Notes: generated by a model not told the origin, from the letters alone. Positions 15,995 through 28,526 are shown, counted from the first letter of the stretch. The stretch is 64,000 nucleotides of DNA from Oryzias latipes (GCF_002234675.1 NC_019863.2:364109-428108), one strand, 5' to 3'. Numbers and translations: made by a program.

Positions 15995-16330
15995 AAGCAT
16001 CAATCTGGTTTTCGGATCAACCCCAGTACAGGGACAGCCCTTGTGAAAACAGTTAATGATGGTACATGACTCTCAGAAACTCTGCCCTGGTGGATCTGAG
16101 GACTGCATTTGATAGAGTGGGTCACAACATTTTACCAAACAGGCTGAGAAGTTTGGGTCTCTCTGGTACTGTTAACTGGTTTTATACTTATCTCACAGAT
16201 CGAAGAGTTTTCGTAATTATAGATGCTTGCTCCTTAAGAGTCCATGAAAAATTGTGGAGTTCCCCAAGAATTTATTTTAGACCCACTAGTTTTGAATCGA
16301 TATATGATGCTAAATGGGGACGTCATCAGT
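15995..16330 (+). mobile_element. LINE reverse-transcriptase fragment (L2/CR1-like)
   Basis: From about 16085 the frame reads LVDLRTAFDRVGHNILPNRL and then SLGLSGT...WFYTYLTDR, the RT palm motif region of fish L2/CR1-like LINEs. Upstream, the GFRS motif is visible in another frame. Frame breaks show that it is dead. It ends where the AT-rich repeat 16331-16527 begins. Confidence 0.75.
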
Positions 16331-16527
16331 ATGGAAGCGATTCTGTAGCATAATCAAGAATCAAAGTCAATACCAGAAATGCTTTTTCATTTTCGAAATT
16401 AAGCTGCTTTTTTTTAACTCAAAATTAAAATGAAAAAGCAATCTGCCAACCCGCTTTTTCTTTTTCTTCTTCTTCTTCAACACTGCTTATTCTGTCACTT
16501 AATTAAAATGATAATGAAAATGGTATT
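16331..16527 (+). repeat. Dispersed AT-rich repeat, copy 2
   Basis: Inverted partner of 1-196. It directly follows a LINE reverse-transcriptase fragment whose reading frame is lost at the junction (catcagtatgg), suggesting it inserted into the LINE. Confidence 0.55.
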
Positions 16528-16602
16528 TGACAGTTCATTTTCATTTAATTTCATGCTCTGGTAAATGTGTGGCAAAATTAATTTAGAAATGTCTAATTTG
16601 AC

Positions 16603-16969
16603 GGTGGCGCAGTGGTTAGAACTCTTGCCTCACAGCAAGAAGGCCCCCGGTTCAAGTCCTGGCTGGGGGACCTGAACCAGAACATCAATGGGGTGTGTGG
16701 AGTTTGCATGTTCTCCCCGTGCATGCGTGGGTTTTCTCCGGGATCTCCAGCTTCCTCCCACTGTCCGAAAACATGCTTCATAGGTGAATTGGCAACTCTA
16801 AATTCTCCGTGAGAGTGAATGGGTGTGTGATTGTGGACATTCTGCCCTGTAACAGACTGGCGACCTGTCCAGGGTGTCCCCCTGCCTTCGCCCACAAGTG
16901 TCTGGGATAGGCTCCAGCAGCCCCGTGATCCTGAAAGGGACTAAATGGAATAGAAAATGAATGAATGAA
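16603..16969 (+). mobile_element. tRNA-type SINE, full copy with target duplication
   Basis: The head carries a pol III A-box-like tggcgcagtgg and a B-box-like ggttcaagtcc. The body is the common fish retroposon that includes gtttgcatgttctcccc and gataggctccagcagcccc, with a GAAT-repeat tail. A perfect 9-bp direct repeat, taatttgac, flanks it at 16594-16602 and 16970-16978. Confidence 0.9.
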
Positions 16970-17027
16970 TAATTTGACAATTAAAATGGATTAACAGAAA
17001 TGCTTCAACTCCCCGGAGGATGTAGAG

Positions 17028-17199
17028 CAGGGGTGGGCAATTCCAGGCCTCGAGGGCCGGTGTGTCTGCATGATTTCCAGATAGTCTTGCCCTACTCATG
17101 GCTGATTACCTGGTTCAGGTGTGTCCAGCCAATTAGAACATGCCAGAGCAGGGTATGCTGGAAAACATGCAGGAATGCGGCCCTCAGTGCCCACCTCTG
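17028..17199. mobile_element. hAT-type MITE inserted in the LINE
   Basis: The 172-bp element has imperfect terminal inverted repeats (caggggtgggcaat and, inverted, cagaggtgggcact) and a perfect 8-bp target duplication, atgtagag, at 17020-17027 and 17200-17207. Removing it rejoins the LINE frame EDVETFTYPG. An 8-bp duplication is the hAT signature. Confidence 0.9.
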
Positions 17200-17274
17200 A
17201 TGTAGAGACTTTCACGTATCCAGGCTGTCTGTTGAACTTACAAGGAAGAACACACTCCGATGTAAAAACGCCTG

Positions 17275-17994
17275 TTGGAAAGGCAAGGGCATCCTTCACC
17301 AGCCTCAAGAACATCTAGAGATCGTAGCTCATCACTACTCGCACCAAGATTCGCCTGTTCAACTCAAATGTCAAGTCTGTGCAACTGCACGGAACAGAAA
17401 CAAGGAGAACAACTAAAAGAGAACACTTACATTCATCAATTCTTGTCCGAGAAGAATCCTCAAGAACCACTGGCCTGAAATCATCAGCAATAAAGAACTG
17501 TAGAAAAGGACAAAACATGCGGCAGTGGATGAAGAGATCACAAGGCGGAGATGGGGTTGGCTAGGTCACACTCTGAGAAAACCAACATCTAGCATTACTT
17601 GCTAGGCCCTGAGATGGAATCCTGAGGAGAATAGTTGGAAAGGCAAGGGCATCCTTCACCAGCCTCAAGAACATCTAGAGATCGTAGCTCATCACTACTC
17701 GCACCAAGATTCGCCTGTTCAACTCAAATGTCAAGTCTGTGCAACTGCACGGAACAGAAACAAGGAGAACAACTAAAAGAGAACACTTACATTCATCAAT
17801 TCTTGTCCGAGAAGAATCCTCAAGAACCACTGGCCTGAAATCATCAGCAATAAAGAACTGTAGAAAAGGACAAAACATGCGGCAGTGGATGAAGAGATCA
17901 CAAGGCGGAGATGGGGTTGGCTAGGTCACACTCTGAGAAAACCAACATCTAGCATTACTTGCTAGGCCCTGAGATGGAATCCTGAGGAGAATAG
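17275..17994. repeat. Exact 360-bp tandem duplication
   Basis: Units 17275-17634 and 17635-17994 show no difference that I can find. Both begin ttggaaaggcaagggc and end gaggagaatag. It lies in LINE-derived sequence. Confidence 0.95.
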
Positions 17995-18239
17995 AAACCG
18001 TGGAAGACCATAAAACATGTGGAGGAGGGGCCTGCAGGCTGACGTCAAGCAGACTGGTCATACCTGGGAAGAGCTAAAAAGCATAGCCCTGGACAGAAGA
18101 CAACAGGGAGACATTGTTGTTGGCCCATGCCCCACCAGGGGCTGAAGAGGAGCTACATGCAGATTGTTGAATAAACTTGCACAACAATAAAATGAAATGC
18201 CAGTGGAACGGGGTGATTTTCCCCACCTGTCCCATCTAT

Positions 18240-19300
18240 GTTTTTAAATCTTTTTTATTGATCCTGGTTGTGCAACCTGAAACTGAAAATCCGTGACTCA
18301 AGCTAAACAAAACAATGTAACATATAATAAGGTTGTATTAGGAATGTGAGCGTGGTAAACGAAAAACCGTCGCAAAAAAATGTGCTGACTCAGCTAAAAC
18401 GAAAAAATGTGGAAAAATCTTTTTTTAGAAATGACTAACAAAACCAATATATCCTTGTCAGGGATATCCAAACTGAGTTTTCAAATCATTATGGGATGGT
18501 GACATGACCTACAGTTTGGTGGCCATTTTGTGCCAAAATCTTTGATTTCGCATTTTTCCACAATATGGGAAAAAAACTTTTTTTTTTTTTTTTTTGCGAT
18601 TTTTACAGAATTTTACAAACATGCCTCTAGCTCAAGTCTACAACCACCTTTGGAGTTTTGTCAACCTTTGACCTCGGGAAGAGGCCATCATCTTGAACTT
18701 TCGAAAATTGCCCCTTTAGTACCAGATACAAATGAAAACTTGTTGTTGGGATTTTTATCAATCGTCTTATAACTTCTCGGTCATCAATGGCAAGCAACTG
18801 TTGACAAAATGCTGGAATTAGAAGTTGTAGATTTTGAACAGCGTGCGCGAATTCAGAACTGTTGTGATTTTAGCTAGCTCGTACATTTTTCATCAGAATG
18901 TTGTAAAAAAATGTATGGGATTCCCTGGTCCAAGCTGAACAAAATAATTTAAAATACGATACGACATTTCCTAAAATTGTAGGTGTGGCAAACAAAAAAG
19001 CGTCACAAAAAACATGCTTGGTGTGGCGAGCTCACAAAAGTGGCGTACTTTTATAACTTGCATGTTTTTCAATGGAATACTGTGAAAATTGAATGCATGC
19101 ATTCATGGCTGGAACATATTGAAATACACTGGATATGAACATATAAGGAATGTGGGCGTGTTAGCAAAAAAGCTCCTGCCAAGGACACTCAAATGTTTTT
19201 TTTTAGGATTCGTCTGAAACTGACGTAAATCTGTTTGTTATCACCAGGCGACCAAAACATAAAATGGTTCCTATGGACATCAAATCAACAGGAAAGCCGC
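18240..19300. repeat. Degenerate internal repeats, unclassified
   Basis: Three diverged blocks near 18290, 18915 and 19098 share an order of motifs: a ccaagct(g)aacaaaa-like start, a tgtgggcgtg/gtgagcgtg core, then caaa(a)aa with cgtc(g)c. They may be parts of one unclassified transposon. No coding frame is seen here. Confidence 0.35.
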
Positions 19301-19813
19301 CATTTTGAAAAAATGGATTTTCTATCAATTTATCACATGTAGCTCTTACCAATGTGATAATCGTGGGTTTTTCTTAGTCAGTTGATGATGCTGATAGCAA
19401 TGCCGGTAATTTTAGCCACATGCAGCCTTACAGAAAGAGAACAGAGAGTTAGATGCGCGCAGTGGCTGCTCAGCAATTGGGTTTTGGTCAAAGGTGGGTG
19501 GTGAAAGAGGCGGTGGTGCCTAGACCCAGGTGGCAAGGGTAGTGGTGGTGCGTAGAGGTGGGCAGTGAGGGCGGGTAGCGCATGCGGGCCATAAAACGCA
19601 ACTCATGGCTTCAATTACATTTGTTCCCTTTCATAAGAAAAAGGCCACACGTACTTGTCAAAAACTCTAAAAAATAATTTTGCTTTTTGTCCCCCTCATC
19701 GGATGGGGACTTTAAGACTTGGTGACCTCAGCAGGCAAAGAAAGCAGAGTGCAGATGAACTAACAGATGGATAAAGTTGGAACACCTTTGAGATCAGATT
19801 TATTCTATGTACA

Positions 19814-20088
19814 TGTGACGAGGAACCAAGGAGGAACCCAGGTGCAGGAAAGACACACAAACTAAATAACTCGAAAGGGCTTTTAATGCCAAGAGCAAAG
19901 CTAGAGAAGCCAGTAAACCACAACGCTGCGACAATGACAGAGGGTTCAGAGCAATTTAAGAAGGGCACAAATCAGGAGCACATGAGAACCAGCTGTGAAG
20001 ACCTGAGAGCAGGGAGGGGAGGAGGGGCCTCCAGGAGGAGTGACCTCCAGGAGGAGTGCAGCTGAGCAGCAGGAGGCTTTCCTTGACA
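19814..20088 (-). mobile_element. Solo LTR with 5-bp target duplication
   Basis: The 275-bp element begins TGTGACG and ends TTGACA, so both ends have TG...CA form, and it is flanked by gtaca at 19809-19813 and 20089-20093. On the - strand it has a cattaaaag polyadenylation-like motif before its last part. No internal retroelement genes lie beside it, so it is a recombined single LTR. A 5-bp duplication fits Ty3/gypsy or BEL-type elements. Confidence 0.8.
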
Positions 20089-20093
20089 GTACA

Positions 20094-22960
20094 TCATAAC
20101 AGCAGACAAACAGGTTGAGCATGTTTAGTTTTGAGTTGTTCTCAAATCGAGTGCATTCTGCGGATCTACAATCCATCTACATTGGCGTACCTTTAAGGAG
20201 ATGAGACCTGTTTCAAGGTCCCATACCATTGAGCATCACTGACCTGGAGTGAGGTTCATGGCTACAGAGTAGCTCATTCAACATGTGATTGGCCATAGTA
20301 AAAGTGTGCGGATTTTAATTTCATTTCAACATTTAAAAAAAAAAAAAAAGTTCTTCTGAAGAAACTCATGGATTAGCTGTTTGTTTTTCCTTTTATTAAA
20401 AATCTCTCTGTCTCATTGGAGATTAAACAAATTTCTGAGTTTAGACACATAATCATCCATTTAGAAAATGATGCTATATTACATACAATATTAAAGAAGA
20501 ACTGGACGAATCCGAAATCTTCCCCAAGGCTTAATTCTCCCTCCAACACTTTTCACACTCGGCACAATGCAGTCAAAAATGTACCATTCTCCCGGCAACC
20601 TCCAAACCCAAACTCATCCATAAGATGGCAAAGCATGAATCATCACGCCAGAGAACATGTCTCCACTGCTCTACAGTCCAGTGGCAGCGTGCTGAGCACC
20701 ATTGAATCCAACGCTTTGCATTGCACTTGGTGATGTGGAGTGTAAATTACTTCTAATGAAAACTATATTTATTGACTTTTTGACATGTAAGTGTGGCATT
20801 TTTGTTTTTGAAAGAGAGCAAATGTAATAAAAAAATCATTTCATTGTATTTTCTGTGTAAGGTAATTAACAACAATCTGCATGTGTTAGCATCACATCCG
20901 TTCTGAGCCACAGACAGTGCTGCTTGCTGCTGCAATGCCTAATTTTTAATATAATAAAAAAAAATGTCATGTTCTTAAGTTTTTTTTCATGTGCAATTTT
21001 ACTAAACAGCAGGGTCTGGACAACACATTAGTTTTGTTGTTCCACACATTGTTGAAAAAGGGTCAATTTGGAACCAGAAATGTGTCAATTTTCTTATTGT
21101 TTTTTTATCGCTGAAGAGAAACTTTGGAGAATAGAGACTGTCAGTCGTTTGCGCATGCACCCCCCCCCCCCCCCTTTATGTCAGACTCTTCACTCATGCA
21201 AGACACAGCTGTCATCATCAGAAAGGATCAAGGCAGACGGATATTCAGCTCAGCACCAACGGCCACCCCCCTGTACGGGGGGTTTTGGAAACAATGTGGC
21301 TTTTCTAGACATTTAGGTTGTTGAATTTTGGTAAAAAAAACTTCATAATTGTAATTATACCCCCACTGGAAACATTTTTATTTAAAAAAAAAAGGCATAG
21401 AGAGGCTTTAAGGAGTTGTTGATTACTTGTTTTCAACTACTTTACTTTACTTGTTCCTCAATTTAAAAAGTAATTCATTACTGTTAAATTAAATTTTTCC
21501 ACTAACATAAAAACTCTGAAGGAGTTCCTTTGTAAAATCCATGTTAAACATAGATGCTACACAAGCAAGTACGTTTTAGCCATTGTTAAGAACAATGGCC
21601 AGTTCTCTTGATTTCAATTCAAACTGACAGCATTTTTCTGTATGAGCTCCAGTGTCAGAGAAAACGGAAAAGAGATGTGATATTGAGATTTCAACATGTA
21701 TCAATGATAAACAGGAGGGAATGTGGTAAAAATAAATTGTTTTTATTTTAATCATTGTTTAATTGTGTTTTTAAAGGTTAACTCAAACCGCCCTTTTTTT
21801 TTACTTTTCAGAAACAGTTCTGTGTTTTATTGTCTGCTTCTTACCCCCATCTTGGGGGAGGGGGTTTAACGACATACTGACGTCTAGATGCATTTATCTG
21901 ATGTCCAGCTTCTACAATCCTTTTTGGAAGACCAGAAAGAAGGTTAGTAGTTTTTCAGCCTTGCTGTAGATAAAGAAGTGAAAGCCTCTCTTAATTCAGT
22001 CTGGGGATGAGATTTGTGTGTCTGACTCTTTGTTTCAATTGTTTGGAGGATCATTAAAACTTAATTTCAGTCATCTGAAGCAGAGCTAATCAGTAACTTT
22101 TGCTTGTCATTTCCATCTCTCCATCTATTTTCTTAACCTGCTATGTCTCTTTCGGGGTCACCCAGTCTGCGCCGGCTACTGTTTGGCGAAGCCAGGGTTC
22201 ATCCAGGCAGGTCGCTGGTCTGTCACAGTGTCTGCCATTCCATTAAAAAAATATAACCTGAGATAATAACTGTGAAACTCAACAGAGAGACAGCCAGCAC
22301 TGAATAAAAAGCTGAATGGACCATCTCTTGCAATGGAAAATGTCAGTAAGTTGTTAATTTCTTTGTGCGTTTGGGTTTTCACTGGAAACTCTTTGGGAGG
22401 ATTGAGCTGTGTAAGTGTAATATCAAAGTGTGACCCTTTTTACCTGTTGCTGATCAAGAAGTTTTGTTGCCTGAAGTCTTTTTGGACTGAGCAGGTATTT
22501 ATTGTGAGTGACATCTTTGGCAGTAAGATGTTCCAAATGTCTTAGTGTGGTTAGAGTTGTTAATCAAACTTTAAAATGGAACAAGCAACACCCCTTTTTT
22601 GCATGTACAGGTCAGAGATCACTCTGTTTGTTTTTGTTTTAATAAAAAAAAGTAGGTGTCTGATGTCGTTAATGTTGGGATATGTGTTGCAGTAAAATGA
22701 CATGGCTTTGTATGTTTATTGTTTATTGACCACTCCTGGACACTTGGGGGCACACACTTTAGAGTGTGTTCAGGGAATCACTGGTAAACAGGTAATGGGA
22801 AATGGAAGAAAGTTAAGATTTTCAAATGTGTGTGTTTGTGGCTCGAGTTATCTGCATCTTAGTTCTTGTTTTTGTTTTAATTTTTTTTTCTTATTTTGTC
22901 ATTTCTTGCATTTTTGTTTATTGAATTTTTATCCACTGAAAAATAATGCAAAAATGTTGT
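20094..22960. other. Intergenic, no gene seen
   Basis: AT-rich noncoding DNA with a short C run at 21161-21174. About 22110-22225 faintly resembles the 3' part of the SINE family in reverse (gctatgtctctttcggggtc). No exon is recognised. Confidence 0.45.
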
Positions 22961-22964
22961 TGAG

Positions 22965-23487
22965 GCTGCACGGTGGCGCAGGGGTTAGCACTCTTGCCTC
23001 ACAGCAAGAAGTCCAGGCTGGGGGCCTGAAACAGAACATCAACTGTGTGAAGTTTGCATGTTCTCCCCCCCTGGCATGCATGGGTTCTCTCCGGGGTCTC
23101 CAGCTTCCTCCCACCGTCCAAAAACATGCTTCATAGGTTCATGGGCAACTCTAAATTGTCCCTAGATGTGAATGTGAGAGTGCATGGGTGTGTGATATGT
23201 GTGACACTGTGACAGACTGGCGACCAGTCCAGGGTGTCCCCTGCCTTCACCCACAAGTGGCTGGGATAGGCTCCAGCAGCCCCGTGACCCCGAAATAGAG
23301 GTAAGATCTTAAGCCCGGGCTTCTCTCTCGCTGACTTTTTTAATAAATATATTGTAATGGCCGCAAAGAAGCTCCTTAGGCGCGCGGTTTTCAAACAGAT
23401 CTTTATTAATCCTGTATGTCAGAACGGTTACCGCACGAACCGAAAGGCACAACCAGCTTCTTACTCAGAGGGAGAACGTTCACCGAA

Positions 23488-23522
<35 letters not shown>

Positions 23523-24100
23523 AGACCCCGCCCCCTCTATCCCACCAGTCACCAGCCCACCGTTGATTGACATACACTGTGGTCCAGCAACTGGCAGAAA
23601 GAGGGGGGCGCCGGCCCCCCGTAGCTCTACGCACGTGTCGTGAATGTAATCTTCCCTCCGCAAGCCCGTATCTATTTTGTTTAGGTATCCTCGATATGGA
23701 GCAGCAAGAAGTCAAGGATAAACTGAAGACAGGGGAACTGAAAAGGCAAACACGCACCGCCGAGGCTGCAGTATTTCTCCGCATTAAGCGAGTGCGCATC
23801 AAGATGTCTCTTTCACTCTCTTAGTCTGCCCTCTTATTCTGTGTTCCAGCGTTATTTCATTGTGCAAATGCATTAATCATGATCATAAAAATATGTAGAT
23901 TATTTTAACCCATACTATGGGATAAATTGAAATTTCGGGTTTGCTTCGGGCTCGGGCCTTAATTGGTCGTGTTCTGGCCGGGTTCGGCTATAATGCCCGC
24001 GGGCCTGTGTCGGGTCGGGCTGGATTTTGTAGGCCCGATCTTACCTCTACCCCGAAAGGGATAAAACGGAAGAAGATGAATTAAAAAATGAATGAATAAT
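22965..24100 (+). mobile_element. tRNA-type SINE copy interrupted by a hAT element
   Basis: The SINE head (ctgcacggtggcgcagggg) and body run 22965-23295 and resume at 24050-24100 with the GAAT tail. The break is the hAT insertion 23296-24049. The B-box part is damaged by a small deletion relative to 16603-16969. Confidence 0.85.
23296..24049. mobile_element. hAT-type nonautonomous element, 754 bp
   Basis: The terminal inverted repeat TAGAGGTAAGATC is perfect for 13 bp. An 8-bp target duplication, ccccgaaa, lies at 23288-23295 and 24050-24057, inside a SINE. The interior has an AC microsatellite (23490-23519) and, at 23696-23823, a short frame (EVKDKLKTGELKR) that could be a relic of a transposase N-terminus. 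The right part is rich in cgggc motifs. Confidence 0.9.
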
Positions 24101-26940
24101 GTTGAGTATGCATAATATTCCTCAATTAGCCCATTATGAAAGGTTTATTATTGTCACAAATTAAAAAATTTTTTTTTAAAAAACTGCATAAAATAATAGT
24201 TTGAAATATTTCACAGAAGTAAATCAAAATCCCAAATTTAGACAAAATCTTAAGAAATGTTCACAGTTTGGGAACCAAAGATTTTGTCTTTCTGATTAAT
24301 CTGATGGCTCAATCTGATTCTGACACTTTTGATTTGAAAAAATAAAATGACAAAAAAAACAATTTCTTGTTTTAATGAAGACATTTGGATTGCCTAAGTC
24401 TGGATGAGGTAGAATCTAAACTTGCTTTCAGTGGGCACTTCTGATGGTGAGGTACACCCCAAAGTTGATGCTCAACCTGGTATTTTGTATTTATTTTGCT
24501 ATTTCAAATAAAATCATGTTTAAAAAACTGCCAGTATTTGAGGGAAAAGGTTGTAAAGCTAGGGTAAATGAAGAGTTTTTCTGTCGTTTTTGTTCAGTTT
24601 CATCTTGAAAAGTGGCTAAAATGTATATTTTGTGCCTGATTTTAAGGCTTAGGAGGGTAGGCTTCCAACCAGCTCAATACTTATTGGCAAGAATGGTTGC
24701 CATTGAAACGTTGACTCAGACCAACTCGGACCAATCACTGCTTACTTGTGATTTCTGGTTCCAACACATGCTTCTCCTGAGTGTACTTTCCCCTTATGCA
24801 GGGGGGTTTCTAAGAGTAAAAAGCCTTTGTTAGTGTCATATATGTTTGATAACTAGTGTCTTTGGTATTCAGACCTTATTTTGTGCTGATGAGCAGCATT
24901 CTCTGCTTCCTGTTTAACACCCTTGGTAATGTGTTGAAAGATTTCTTCATACAAAAACAAGAGCGTCTGATTTCTACATCCTGCCTCCCACATAAACTCC
25001 TAACTCCCACTTAGACAGTAAGCAGAGATGGAGACTGGAGTCACACTTAAGCCTCGCATTCTGGGATTTCTATTCCGACTCAAGACTTGACCTTAGCGAC
25101 CTGAGATTTGAGCTTTGGACCTTTAAGCAATGTTGATTTGTTTAATCCTTGTTCTTACCTCAGAATATTACAGTCAAATCTAACAAACAAGGCTTTTTTC
25201 AAATGTAAATGCTTGTTTAAACACATATTTGTTTTTCCCATCTAGTCTGTTACAATAGAAGTAAAAACAGCTTTCTAATCACTATCTATATCATAAAGTT
25301 CTATTTACTTCCTTTTACAGACTACATCTGAATATTTAAAATATTTTCTTTTACTTAATGAACAACAACATTCGGCAGTTATTCACCTTTTTTAAAAGTT
25401 GTGTACTTTTCTGAGGGATGCGAGAAAATGAACCATGAAGACCAAACATTTTAGTTTTTATAAAGATCCACGTGAAAAAGTCTCTGAAATTCGATTTGGT
25501 CAGGAAACATAAAAGGAATATTTGAATTAAAAAACTCCTATTTAACTTTTAGTTATTAACAGTTAGATACAATACTTTTATGTAGGTGCATTAGAAAGTC
25601 CTATTGCACGTGACAGACAAATGGAAACTGCGTCTGAGACTTAATGAGTGTTTCATTAATCTGTGTCGCTCTGATGCTGAGAGCACTTCCCCATTGGATA
25701 CATCAGATTAGCCTCTCTGTCCTTCTTCGCAGACTTTCTTTAAAACATCTAAAGTATTTTACTGCTCCTGGGTCACCGACAGGAGAGAGGAGATTATGGC
25801 AAACACATTGTACTAATGGGCTGTGGCTATTACAGTGACCATTTATTTAATCAGGTTAGGTATGAACAAGAGAGGTCGCACACCGTGAGCTCCTGACAGC
25901 CGTTCATGCTGCCAGCATCAGTACCACCTTCCTTTAAGATAAACTCTGGGGCTTTTATACTTTTACAAAAAGTCATTTCCAGACTTCCTAGGATGAATGT
26001 GGAATTGGGAATCTTCTCTGAGGAGAGAATGATTGTCATGCCTGGCATTTAAACCAACCGACTGACGTCAGCAGCTCAACACCCTGTTGCCTGGTGACCC
26101 AGATTTAAAGTCTGAAAATGCATGATAACTAACTCAGACAGTTAAAAACCATTGTTTTGTGTTACATCTAAATTGCTTAGATTGAGAAAGACCATCATTA
26201 GAGGTGTTAATCTTTAGTTTAGAGGTTGAAACACCCCCATTGTTCAATCTTTTGTTCATTAAATCCTGCTGATTTAATAAAAAGTAAAAACTAATTCAAT
26301 TTTTTGGAAAAATAATGAACACTTCAATATACTGGCTAGTTAGTTCATCTCCTGCTTTGTTTTTGGTGATGCTAAAAATATACAATAGAATAAAATTGAT
26401 TTCCCAAAATAAAACGTTTGAGTAAATAAAGCATAAATGTGTGTAACAGAATTAGAAAATGTTTTAAGATTGACTTACCAATGTCTTTTGTGGGCAAAAA
26501 TATGAGACGCACTTTTCTAATAATCTGTATGTGAAAGATGTAAAGCTTAAACAGTCAGTGATCCATCTTTGGATAAATGAGCCACAGCTACTTCTCCTTT
26601 TATGCATGCATTTATTGTCTACTCCACAAGACGTACAGTTTCAAATCCATAAAAATCCTGCATCAGGTAAACCGGCGAACCTTCAGCTCGTCTATCTGCT
26701 CATTCAGTCACACTGGCTCAAACACACATCAGATGCACTATTCAAGACACTCTCCAAAGCAGATTAACTCCAGCGTGTTTGGAAGTATGCCGATGGAATT
26801 CCTTAGCGAGTCCAACGTTGACAAATCCAAAACCAAAGCTTTGGCAAAGTTCATGACTTTTTTTCCCCTTCTTTTTTTTGGGTTTTTAACGTGCTTCTTT
26901 AAACCTGAAAGCAATCACTGAAAGTGTCCACAAAAGCGAC
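24101..26940. other. RH2-C to RH2-B spacer, no gene seen
   Basis: AT-rich noncoding DNA. The segment 25600-25860 is less AT-biased and non-repetitive and could be regulatory, but nothing more specific is visible. Confidence 0.4.
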
Positions 26941-26969
26941 GAGGTTGTTGTAATTAAGACATGTGGTCC

Positions 26970-28444
26970 TTAAGCTGCAGTTGAGACTTCTGTCTTGCTT
27001 GTTGACACTGAGGTCTCATCCTCCACCAAGCCTCCCATTCCAATGGCAGCCAGCATGCAGTTACGGAACTAGAAGAAGGTAGATCAAGTCAGACGCTACG
27101 CGCCAAGAAAACACACAAACAAACTGATATGACTGAATATCACACCAACCTGTTTGTTCAGCAGCACGTAGATAACAGCATTGTACAATGCTGAGCTCTT
27201 AGCAAAGAAAGCAGGGATGGAGGCAGTCAGGGCAGTGAAGGAAGCTCCTTTATTCAGGAAAATCCAGCCAGCAAAGCTGGCGTACGGAACCCAAGCTACC
27301 AGGAAGCCAAAGACCATCAACAGGCACATACGTGTTACCTCCTTCTCAGCCTTCTGGGTAGAAGCTGAGTCCTGCTGCTGCGCTGCTGCCTGCACACATG
27401 GAGATTGGTAAAACAAAAGATAGATTTACTTAAAGCCATTTAATAGCTGATAGACTCAGCGCCAAGGCTTCATTTCTTGCTAAATTCTTGGGGAAATAGC
27501 ATAAAACTGAACTCACAGCTTTGACAGTCAACACCAGACTTCCATAAGTGAAGAAAATGAGGAAGACTGGGACGAAGAAGTGCACAACAAACATATATAT
27601 GACGTATGACTCATTGTTGAAGCCAGGAGCCAGAGTGTAGTAGTCGGGTCCACAGGAGCATTGCATGCCTTCAGGGATGTACCTGGATGGTAGTCAAAGA
27701 AAATGGGCCATCTATGTGTGTTTTTCTGTTTTTGCGAAATGTTTCTTTTTCTACTTAAAGCAATGTGCTGGTGTTACCTGGACCAGCCGCAAAGTGGAGG
27801 AGCAGCACAAGCCAGAGCCATTACCCAGGTCAGAAGGACTCCAGCTCCGGCGTGAGTTCCTGAGAATTTGAAGCTCCCCATGGGTTTGCAGACAACAATA
27901 TATCTCTCAACAGCCAGGACAACCAGAGACCAGAGAGCAACTTCACCTGAGAGAGAAGTAAAAACAAAAAGGTAAAAGTTTTACAGAAAAATCTCCTTGA
28001 GATGTAGGTTTGAGTACCACCGTCTATTCTTCTTGTGGAGCGTTTTGCTTCCTCTGGTTTTTTTGTTTTACCTCCAAGTGTGGCCATAAATCCCTCAATG
28101 GCACAGAAGGTGGGTCCTAGAACAAAATAGCCATAGAAGCTTGATGTGATGGTGATGGTGAAGCCAAAGGCGCACATGATGAGTCCGGCCACCGCCAGGT
28201 TCACCAGGATGAAGTTGAGAGGTTGCTGAAGCTTCTTGTTGGTCGCTGTTACGTACAACGTCAAGCCGTTGATGGGAGTTCCAGTGCAGATCAGGAAGAA
28301 CATGTAGAAAGCCAGAATCTTGTACATTATTGGGTCGACCATGTAGTACTGAGGGTATTCAAAGGGGCTTCTGACAACCCCCGTCCGGTTGGACATTGGG
28401 ATGTAGAAGTTTTGTCCTTCAGTGCCATTAGGCTCCCAACCCAT
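26970..28444 (-). CDS. RH2-B: Green-type cone opsin RH2, middle copy (RH2-B type, E122)
   Basis: Five exons: 28444-28072, 27946-27778, 27682-27517, 27389-27150 and 27068-26970 (373, 169, 166, 240 and 99 nt), giving 348 residues. It keeps E113 (FCAIEGF), the C110-C187 pair, ERY and K296. Site 122 is Glu (GEVALW), as in long-wavelength RH2 pigments, so this copy should be the most green-shifted of the three. TM7 has NAVIY in place of NPVIY, as in RH2-C. An in-frame ATG at 28501 sits only about 30 bp from the TATA box, so probably at the transcript start. The start at 28444 ([10 protein letters not shown]) is preferred because it aligns with the paralogues. Introns are short: 125, 95, 127 and 81 bp. 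The 3' half is almost identical to RH2-C, while exon 2 and introns 1-2 differ. Confidence 0.96.
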
Positions 28445-28526
28445 TTTTGATGCTCCCTTGGACTCTCTTGAAGCGGAGGATCCGGGACAGTTTCGGAACA
28501 TGCAGCTCAGAGCTTAGCCTTGTGAT

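Larger units (their letters stand above)
16979..18180 (+). mobile_element. LINE ORF2 C-terminal fragment with internal duplication
   Basis: Broken frames read EDVETFTYPGC, GKARASFTSLKNI, RRRWGWLGHTLRKP and GRPKNMWRRGLQADVKQTGH, the C-terminal region after the reverse transcriptase of fish/invertebrate LINEs. It is interrupted by a hAT MITE (17028-17199) and carries an exact 360-bp tandem duplication (17275-17634 and 17635-17994). Frameshifts and stops show that it is inactive. Confidence 0.8.

Noticed and set aside
16610-16660. tRNA gene
   Set aside because: A- and B-box-like motifs are present, but they head a SINE with target duplications and do not fold into a tRNA.
22702-23136. 144-codon frame
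   Set aside because: Its second half is the SINE at 22965 and the first half has no recognisable protein character.
28445-28501. Upstream in-frame ATG of RH2-B as the true start
   Set aside because: It sits at the predicted transcript start, and the extra residues have no counterpart in RH2-A or RH2-C.
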